This document shows positions 58,125-64,000 of a stretch of 64,000 nucleotides of DNA, one piece after another. The notes under the pieces were generated by a model. That model did not search any database. It worked only from the letters and a program-made list of their open reading frames with translations, and was not told the DNA's origin. Location of the stretch: the NCBI RefSeq assembly GCF_030316135.1, contig NZ_CP128185.1, positions 3,968,001 through 4,032,000 of the forward strand, written 5' to 3'. The position numbers and the translations under genes were made by a program. The stretch is from Aliiglaciecola sp. LCG003. GTDB lineage: Bacteria; Pseudomonadota; Gammaproteobacteria; Enterobacterales; Alteromonadaceae. Numbering within the stretch: position 1 is the first letter of the stretch; every line of letters starts with the position of its first letter.

Positions 58125-58964
58125 CTACAGATCTTTTTCATGCTCTAACTCCGCCAATACAACACAAGGGGTTTCGGTATAGAGTTTAGCGGGGACAAAG
58201 ACTTTTCCTGTTTGGGTTTCCAGTTCTAACGAGCTTTGGGTGAAAGCCACAATTTTTCCTTCAAATCCGGCAATTCTGACTCTTTCGCCCACATTAAGAT
58301 GCTTAATAGCTTGTCGCGAACCAACTAAATTTTTAACCAATTCATTGCTTCCCAGGCCATAAGCCAGCGCAATGCCAAAACTGAATACAGCTAATTCAAC
58401 TATTACCAAGGTAGTAACAAATTGAATATTCATGCCCAGTTGTTCAATACCAATAACCACCGCGATACCCACAATGGACCACTTGACGAAGAGTCCAATG
58501 CGGCTACTGTATTTCAAACCTGTGGTTTGCGCGGCGGCTTCTGTCATCGTTTTGGCTATATTGCCAATAAAAAAGCCACCTACTACTATGATAATCCCTG
58601 CCAGAATATTGGGTAAGTATCCAAGCAACTCTCGTAGCCATGAAGCAATAAAATCAACGCCGAGACTGGACATTGCCGCAGCAAAGAAGAACACCATAAT
58701 GACCCAAAACGTCGCGCGACTAATGAGCACCGAATGATGGGGTTTGATATTAATACGTTTATCTAGAGACAGTTTACTACTTAATTTATTCAGTAAACGA
58801 CCGACAAAAGAAACTAAAGAATGTGTCAGTCGCGAAACGATCCAAGCTATAATCCAGCCCACTATCAGTAGAATTAATGCGCCCAGGATCTGTGGAACAT
58901 AGGCCACCAGATAACCCATTAATTGTTCATAATTTGTCGTGAGTGCGACTTCCCAATCTGTCAT
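58125..58964 (-). CDS. MscS-family channel-like protein with repeated TM helices
   Basis: A 279-residue protein with about five hydrophobic segments (15-40, 80-100, 112-140, 160-180 and 185-212). The pattern LPNILAGIIIVVGGFFIGN (conserved TM-helix repeat of the MS_channel_1st type) is followed by a pore-like AVFSFGIALAYGLGSNELVKNLVGSRQAIKHLNVG and a short beta domain (GERVRIAGFEGKIVAF). It lacks the large C-terminal vestibule domain. It is 24 bp before the soluble MgtE gene and 93 bp after rimK2 on the same strand, so probably co-transcribed with them. Small-ion permeation, perhaps tension-gated, is inferred. Confidence 0.85.
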   Translation of the reverse strand: MTDWEVALTTNYEQLMGYLVAYVPQILGALILLIVGWIIAWIVSRLTHSLVSFVGRLLNKLSSKLSLDKRINIKPHHSVLISRATFWVIMVFFFAAAMSSLGVDFIASWLRELLGYLPNILAGIIIVVGGFFIGNIAKTMTEAAAQTTGLKYSSRIGLFVKWSIVGIAVVIGIEQLGMNIQFVTTLVIVELAVFSFGIALAYGLGSNELVKNLVGSRQAIKHLNVGERVRIAGFEGKIVAFTQSSLELETQTGKVFVPAKLYTETPCVVLAELEHEKDL

Positions 58965-59057
58965 CTGTTTTTCCTACTGGTATATTTTGCCGAAGGTAGA
59001 TTGTAGCGAGCCACGCTTGTAATAATAAGCGTGGTTCAATTAACAGCCTATTTAGGA

Positions 59058-59963
59058 CTACCCCTTACCTTGAGTGCGGTTTCTGTTGGGTCGAGCATTT
59101 TTTTCGATAAATTGAAAAATTAGATCTGCCACATCTTTTTTGGTTGCGGTTTCAATCCCTTCTAAACCTGGTGAAGAGTTAACTTCCATCACAACCGGAC
59201 CTCGTTCAGCACGCAGTAAATCCACACCACAAACGTTTAGGCCCATAATATTGGCGGCAGCAACCGCAGTTGCTCGTTCTTCTTTAGTAAGTTTTATTAA
59301 TACTGCCGAGCCTCCTCGATGTAAGTTTGAACGAAACTCACCTTCAGCACCTTGTCGTTTCATAGCAGCCACAACTCTATCACCAACCACAAAGCAACGA
59401 ATGTCTGCACCGCCTGCTTCTTTGATAAATTCCTGAATTAAAATATTAGCTTCCAAACCCATGAATGCTTCAACAATAGCCTCTGCTGTTTTGGACGTTT
59501 CCGCTAGTACCACGCCAATTCCCTGAGTACCCTCAAGTAATTTAATCACACATGGTGCACCACCTACATTTTTAATCAGATCTTTAATATTGTCAGGGCG
59601 ATTGGCAAAACCAGTTCGGGGTAAACCTATGCCTTTTCTGGATAACAACTGCATGGAGCGTAATTTATCTCTGGAACGACTAATAGCAACAGATTCATTA
59701 ACACAGAAACTACCTGTCATCTCGAACTGTCGAACCACCGCCGTACCATAAAAAGAAACGGATGCGCCTATTCGGGGAATAACGGCATCATATTGCGGCA
59801 GCTCAGCACCTTTATATCGAACCACGGGTCGACTACTGGTAATGTCCATATAACAGTGTAACGTATCGATAATATCGACTTCATGCCCCCGTGCTTGGCC
59901 TGCTTCTTTTAAGCGGCGAGTAGAGTAGAGCCTCTTGTTTCTAGATAAAATTGCTATTTTCAT
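59058..59963 (-). CDS. rimK: RimK-type alpha-L-glutamate ligase, copy 2
   Basis: Second 301-residue RimK, same start (MKIAILSRN), same catalytic motifs ([31 protein letters not shown]) and same C-terminal GKG as copy 1, differing at about 67 positions spread along the length. Both copies are therefore probably active. Here it heads a unit with an MscS-like channel, a soluble MgtE-like protein and MgtE, without the deacylase and protease that accompany copy 1. It may be the S6-modifying enzyme or have taken a different protein target. It is divergent from an unknown gene with a 469-bp gap. Confidence 0.93.
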   Translation of the reverse strand: MKIAILSRNKRLYSTRRLKEAGQARGHEVDIIDTLHCYMDITSSRPVVRYKGAELPQYDAVIPRIGASVSFYGTAVVRQFEMTGSFCVNESVAISRSRDKLRSMQLLSRKGIGLPRTGFANRPDNIKDLIKNVGGAPCVIKLLEGTQGIGVVLAETSKTAEAIVEAFMGLEANILIQEFIKEAGGADIRCFVVGDRVVAAMKRQGAEGEFRSNLHRGGSAVLIKLTKEERATAVAAANIMGLNVCGVDLLRAERGPVVMEVNSSPGLEGIETATKKDVADLIFQFIEKNARPNRNRTQGKG

Positions 59964-60432
59964 TTTGACTTCCTGTATGGTGTTTATAGTTACTTAGACG
60001 AGCTTCATACTCTATTAGTCACAAAGGGTTAAACTTATGCGGAAAATAGCTGGCATTGCGAGCTAACTGAATCAAGTTTTCAGATTAAAATAATCAAACA
60101 GTTACTGACAGAAATTTTTACGCATCAAGACTTTGGTTTAAAAATTAAGCCTAATTACACCATTGATATTAGGCTAGATTTAGCATTCCGACAGGACAAT
60201 TTTGCGAAAAATCGTGCTATTCATCGGTTATTTAAAAGTTTTCTATGTGCTTGAATGTATAGCTGCTAGCATCAAGACTGCGGGTTGTGGCAAGGTTGCA
60301 TTCAATCTTCGTTGACACTAGTTAAATATTTTTTATCCTCTCGTCTGCGAGGCGTAATTAGAATCTAGCGCTGCACTATTTCAATCGCAATATACTTCTG
60401 AAACATATGATAGATAAGATAAAAAATAGGCT
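59964..60432. other. 469-bp intergenic region between divergent rimK2 and the unknown gene
   Basis: AT-rich, with no open frame of note and no recognisable RNA gene. It must hold promoters for both sides; the only good candidate I see is the plus-strand hexamer pair at 60312-60339. The left part near rimK2 contains no evident operator repeats. Confidence 0.5.
60312..60339 (+). promoter_or_regulatory. Candidate sigma-70 promoter for the 60433-62100 pair
   Basis: TTGACA (60312-60317), 16-bp spacer, TATCCT (60334-60339; 4 of 6 to consensus). The transcript would have a leader of about 85 bases before the ATG at 60433. Confidence 0.35.
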
Positions 60433-61224
60433 ATGACTAAAAGAAAAGATTGGTGGGGAGAGTTTAACTTCAACCTAGCACAGACCAGGTGTTGGCGAAT
60501 TGCTGAGCGTGTCATTGCGATAAAACGCAGTGGTCACGAGTGGACAATTTGGAATAAAGAAACTGAATTTGAATTAGATAAACCGATTTTAACCGGTGCA
60601 CCTAAGGCAACAGAATCATTTCAAGACGTTGACTTTAATAGATATATGTTAAGCAACACCAGCGAAACGCTCATAATTGAGCCTTCTTTAGCCGATCGAG
60701 CCATGGTCGCTAGGCCAAGTAGACCCTTTATTATCATGCCGGAAGAAGAAATTAAGATATATGTAAGTACACCACTATGGATGACAATATTGATCCCGCA
60801 CCGCGAAGTTCCAATCGCTGACATTCCATTTTGGCGTCCCTCTGATTCTTGGTTTGGGCCCAATACTATGAAAGGAGATATATGCTATTCAAAATACACC
60901 GATGCAAAAATGGATCGCAGTTTACTTGAAAAACGCTCCCATAGAGCCTCGACCATGGTTATTCTGAAAAATGCCCAAGAAGAACCTCTCAAAATAGAAA
61001 GACTGAATTTACCCGTTCCCGCTCTCAAGCTGTATGTTGACCAAGATGGTGAATTTTGGACCGATCAGATTTCTATTCTGCAGAGGATGGAACACGCAAA
61101 ATCCGTTTCACACGTTCGCCATACCCCACCAGAGGATATTCAGAACATGCTGCAAGTATCAGAATCACGAGAACTGAGTAAAAAATCATCCTTTTTGTCC
61201 TCGATCAAAAGCCTAGTAGATTAA
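60433..61224 (+). CDS. Hypothetical cytoplasmic protein upstream of an MscS channel (DUF432-like?)
   Basis: A 263-residue protein without signal peptide or transmembrane helix. It opens with two tryptophan-rich strands (RIAERVIAIKRSGHEWTIWNKE). The central motif RPSRPFIIMPEEEIKIYVSTPLWMTILI is followed by IPFWRPSDSWFGPNTMKGDICY and a late LNLPVPALKLYVDQDGEFWTD. The alternation suggests a mostly beta fold. I faintly recall this pattern as DUF432, a family of archaeal and some bacterial proteins found beside MscS genes, but cannot confirm it. It lies 24 bp before an MscS gene on the same strand, so it may bind or regulate that channel. Confidence 0.7.
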   Translation: MTKRKDWWGEFNFNLAQTRCWRIAERVIAIKRSGHEWTIWNKETEFELDKPILTGAPKATESFQDVDFNRYMLSNTSETLIIEPSLADRAMVARPSRPFIIMPEEEIKIYVSTPLWMTILIPHREVPIADIPFWRPSDSWFGPNTMKGDICYSKYTDAKMDRSLLEKRSHRASTMVILKNAQEEPLKIERLNLPVPALKLYVDQDGEFWTDQISILQRMEHAKSVSHVRHTPPEDIQNMLQVSESRELSKKSSFLSSIKSLVD

Positions 61225-61248
61225 GTTTAACAGTGAGAACCTGTACCA

Positions 61249-62100
61249 ATGAACGAAGAAAGTAAAACCTTAGACCTATTAGAAAGGCTGCATGTGTTCG
61301 ATATCGGCCAAGCTCTTTTCATTCTCATAGTAGGGTATTTTGTCGCCAAATTTTTTAGCAATTTAGTGATGCGCTTTAATCTGGCCAATATGTCCAATCA
61401 TAGTCAGGTATTAGTTCGACGAGGCGTCTTTTACGGCATCATGGTCTTAATGTTTATGTCCGCTTTACGTGAACTAGGATTTGACCTTAGCGTTGTGTTA
61501 GGCGCTGCGGGTATACTCAGCGTCGCTATTGGATTTGCGTCTCAAACTTCCGCGTCGAACCTGATTAGTGGCCTGTTTTTAATGATGGAAAGACCTTTTT
61601 CAATTGGCGATGTGATCAAGATTGATCAGACTACAGGAGAAGTTATCTCCATTGATTTGTTGTCGGTAAAAATCAGAACCTTTGATAATTTGTTTGTTCG
61701 AGTGCCAAACGAATCAATGATAAAGACGCAAGTCACTACATTGACAAAATTTCCGATCCGGCGGGCAGATCTAAAAGTCGGTATTGCCTATAAAGAAGAC
61801 ATCGCAAAAGTAAAAGCTATCTTGACCGAAATCGCAGATAAAAATCCGCTATGTTTAAGCGAGCCAGCGCCACTTTTTATTTTGTTAGGATTTGGATCTT
61901 CCTCGGTAGATATCCAGTTTTCTGTTTGGTCAAAAAGAGAGAATTTTTTATTATTAAAAAACGAAATCTATCAAACTATAAAAGAGGCATTTGACCAAAA
62001 TGGCATTGAAATACCTTTCCCTCACTTGAGTTTGTACTCAGGTGAAGCGTCAAAGCCAATCCCTATTTCGTTGCAAAAAGAAGACCCAGAACTAAAGTGA
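61249..62100 (+). CDS. MscS-family small-conductance mechanosensitive channel
   Basis: A 283-residue channel with three helices (about residues 15-37, 57-77 and 82-110). The TM3 region reads AAGILSVAIGFASQTSASNLISGLFLM, then the beta domain has RPFSIGDVIKIDQTTGEVISI and VRVPNESMIKTQVTTLTKFP, and the vestibule domain ends EIPFPHLSLY. SQTSASN replaces the usual GAQN, a variant known in one MscS subgroup. It is the second gene of a two-gene unit with the unknown protein upstream. Confidence 0.92.
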   Translation: MNEESKTLDLLERLHVFDIGQALFILIVGYFVAKFFSNLVMRFNLANMSNHSQVLVRRGVFYGIMVLMFMSALRELGFDLSVVLGAAGILSVAIGFASQTSASNLISGLFLMMERPFSIGDVIKIDQTTGEVISIDLLSVKIRTFDNLFVRVPNESMIKTQVTTLTKFPIRRADLKVGIAYKEDIAKVKAILTEIADKNPLCLSEPAPLFILLGFGSSSVDIQFSVWSKRENFLLLKNEIYQTIKEAFDQNGIEIPFPHLSLYSGEASKPIPISLQKEDPELK

Positions 62101-62367
62101 ATTGGCATCTTTGATGCGCCACGGCAAATTTGAAGCTGCCGAACATAGTCTGCCTCACCTAGAACCCGCACGGGGCTCAGTAGGGTGCACTACTCAATAG
62201 GTTTGGCAGCAACTTGGCTTTGATTTCGCCAAGATTAGTGACCCTACAAAGAACAAACCTAAAGATGTTCGGGTTAATTTATCTTTTTTTTCAGATACTT
62301 CGTTCATTATATTGGGGTTATTGGTCTATCTTTATAGTCTCAATGCCTAACAATATTTTCATTCACA
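62101..62367. other. Intergenic region before the HD-GYP gene
   Basis: 267 bp with no gene I can support. A frame from ATG 62114 to TAA 62350 is open except for a TAG at 62198-62200, but it has no ribosome site and no recognisable product. Confidence 0.4.
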
Positions 62368-63909
62368 ATGAACGATACTTTTATTTTTGCTGAAGACACT
62401 AAGGATGACACCCCAGTTCTGGCCACCAAGTGGAAGATACTGGTGGTTGATGATGAGCCTGAAGTGCACAATATCACTCGCTTGGTGTTAAGTGACTTTA
62501 GTTTTGAGAATGGCTCGGTAGAATTTAACAGTGCGTTCTCAGCCAAAGAAGCAAAGCAAATCATGCTCGAGACCGATGAGCAGTTTGCAGTCGCCTTAGT
62601 GGACGTGGTGATGGAGACCAACCATGCGGGACTAGAATTCGTAAAGTGGGTCAGAGAAGAGTTAAATAATCATCAGATTCGCCTGATACTTCGCACCGGA
62701 CAACCCGGCGAAGCGCCAGAAGAAAGTGTAATCCGTGATTATGATATTAATGATTACAAAAATAAGACCGAACTGACCGCTCTGCGCTTAAAGACCTCCA
62801 TCTATTCTTCGTTACGCAGTTATCGTGACATCGTCACTATTGATAAACATCGACAAGGTCTGGAAAAAATAATCGCTGCGTCTTCAGAATTTATCGCCTG
62901 CGATACGCTACCGCAATTTGCTTCCACCATTCTCAAGCAAGTTGTATTGGTGCTGGGCATCGACGAAGAAGAAATTATATGCTGCGCCGCAGCAACTGAT
63001 ACCGCACAGCAGAATTACAAAGTTAATATTCTGGCCATCAATCATTACAACGAGAAAGGCTGTTTTAATGACGCCGATGAAATACTCACCGAAGAAGTAA
63101 ACTCGCGACTCAAGCAAGCATTACGGATCAAGCAATCGGTAAATGAGAAAGACTATTTTGTGGGGTACTTTACCACTAAACGAGGTAGTGAAAATTTACT
63201 CTACGTTTCTCATCAACAACATCTTGAGCCGGTACAGCACAGTTTATTAGAATTCTTTGCTAATAACATTGCCGTAGCCTATGAAAATCTAAAACTACGT
63301 GACACCGTGAAAGAATCGCAAAAAGAGCTTTCATATATCATCGGTGAAGCGGTTGAAATGCGCAGTAAAGAGACCGGTAGTCATGTGAGGCGCGTGGCTT
63401 GTGCAAGCTATATGCTAGCGATAAACATTGGTATACCTGAACACCAGGCCGAGATGATAAAGCTTGCCTCCCCTCTACACGATGTGGGCAAAGTAGGTAT
63501 TCCTGATGCGATTTTAAATAAAGCCGGAAAGCATACTGCCCAGGAATGGGAAATCATGCAGACTCATTCTATGATTGGCTATGAAATGCTAGCTAAATCA
63601 GATAATCCAATATTAAAGCTAGGTGCGACCATTGCCCATCAACATCACGAAAAATGGGACGGCAGTGGATATCCTCAAGGGTTAAAAGCTAACCAAATTG
63701 ACATAGCCGCTAGGATCACGGCGCTAGCAGACGTTTTTGATGCCTTAGGCAGCAGACGCTGCTATAAAGAAGCTTGGTCAATTCGGCAGATTTTAGATCT
63801 GTTGGCCCAACAACGGGGTAAACATTTCGAGCCGAAACTGGTGGATGCTTTATTAGAAAATATCGATGACTTTATACAATTAAGACGGGATTATCCTGAC
63901 CCTAATTGA
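62368..63909 (+). CDS. REC-DUF3369-HD-GYP response regulator, probable c-di-GMP phosphodiesterase
   Basis: A 513-residue protein: an N-terminal receiver domain (acidic Asp29-Glu30, phosphoacceptor Asp79 in ALVDVVME), a DUF3369 domain (about 160-310), and a C-terminal HD-GYP domain (320-505). The HD-GYP site is complete: His339 (GSHVRR), HD 371-372 with GK, HQHHEKWDGSGYP (HHExxDGxGYP, 426-436). It should hydrolyse c-di-GMP on phosphorylation by an unlinked kinase. REC-DUF3369-HD-GYP is an established architecture. No kinase is adjacent in this window. Confidence 0.93.
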   Translation: MNDTFIFAEDTKDDTPVLATKWKILVVDDEPEVHNITRLVLSDFSFENGSVEFNSAFSAKEAKQIMLETDEQFAVALVDVVMETNHAGLEFVKWVREELNNHQIRLILRTGQPGEAPEESVIRDYDINDYKNKTELTALRLKTSIYSSLRSYRDIVTIDKHRQGLEKIIAASSEFIACDTLPQFASTILKQVVLVLGIDEEEIICCAAATDTAQQNYKVNILAINHYNEKGCFNDADEILTEEVNSRLKQALRIKQSVNEKDYFVGYFTTKRGSENLLYVSHQQHLEPVQHSLLEFFANNIAVAYENLKLRDTVKESQKELSYIIGEAVEMRSKETGSHVRRVACASYMLAINIGIPEHQAEMIKLASPLHDVGKVGIPDAILNKAGKHTAQEWEIMQTHSMIGYEMLAKSDNPILKLGATIAHQHHEKWDGSGYPQGLKANQIDIAARITALADVFDALGSRRCYKEAWSIRQILDLLAQQRGKHFEPKLVDALLENIDDFIQLRRDYPDPN

Positions 63910-63935
63910 GCCTATCTTGCGGTTAAATTGATAAC

Positions 63936-63959
63936 AAAGCGCGAAATAGTTCGCGCTTT
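63936..63959 (+). terminator. Terminator after the HD-GYP gene
   Basis: AAAGCGCGAA and TTCGCGCTTT form a perfect 10-bp stem around ATAG, 26 bp after the stop codon. The T stretch is limited to the stem end. Confidence 0.65.
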
Positions 63960-64000
63960 ATAAATTAAATTGGCTCGAAATTCTAAAGAATAAAACGACT

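Noticed and set aside
62114-62350. A 79-codon frame interrupted by a single TAG before the HD-GYP gene
   Set aside because: No ribosome site, no recognisable domain, and an open stretch this short is expected by chance; recorded only in the gap entry.

Overview
The window is a typical chromosomal stretch of a marine gammaproteobacterium of the Alteromonadales (Alteromonadaceae; a Glaciecola/Paraglaciecola-like organism is my best guess). The guess rests on gene content (fadBA, purA with the yjeT-type DUF2065 gene nearby, tatABC-tatD with hemB, ubiE-ubiJ-ubiB, prlC beside gor, tamAB), moderate-to-low GC and a PEP-CTERM protein. I see no rRNA, tRNA, CRISPR array, prophage or insertion sequence.

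Layout. 0-6 kb: lytic transglycosylase slt, divergent from the fatty acid beta-oxidation operon fadBA. 6-12 kb: a membrane protein/XRE regulator pair with candidate operators, a PEP-CTERM protein gene broken by an amber codon, a sterol-desaturase-family/SRPBCC pair divergent from an AraC regulator, and a YitT-type membrane protein. 11.5-15.3 kb: VOC protein, aldehyde dehydrogenase, purA, DUF2065. 15.4-22.1 kb: two spondin-domain proteins with an OmpR-type regulator, then a four-gene unit of cupredoxin, EAL-type c-di-GMP phosphodiesterase, DUF3034 protein and lipoprotein truncated haemoglobin. 22.1-29.5 kb: a retropepsin-like protease, an aspartoacylase-like deacylase and RimK ligase, followed by two MscS-family channels, ZntB and MgtE. 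29.5-40.5 kb: envelope genes (tamA, tamB, pldA, a membrane-linked alpha/beta hydrolase), an MFS transporter and hemB. 40.5-45.1 kb: diguanylate cyclase, tatD, a small periplasmic protein and tatCBA. 45.2-52.1 kb: beta-barrel-like protein, glutathionyl-hydroquinone reductase-like GST, pirin, ubiB-ubiJ-ubiE, and a DNA glycosylase. 52.1-55.8 kb: prlC and gor. 55.9-62.1 kb: a second RimK with an MscS-like channel, a soluble MgtE-like protein and a full MgtE, divergent from an unknown protein plus a fourth MscS channel. 62.3-63.9 kb: a REC-DUF3369-HD-GYP protein.

The most unusual theme is that two separated loci (22-29.5 kb and 56-62 kb) each combine a RimK ATP-grasp ligase with MscS-family channels and MgtE magnesium transporters. 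In the second locus four of these genes form one apparent operon, including a transmembrane-less MgtE-like protein. This suggests a link between peptide-bond ligation to a protein target and ion or osmotic homeostasis. The cupredoxin/EAL/DUF3034/haemoglobin unit is a second candidate for an undercharacterised system, possibly redox-gas sensing coupled to c-di-GMP. Three c-di-GMP turnover proteins (EAL, GGDEF, HD-GYP) are spread through the window.
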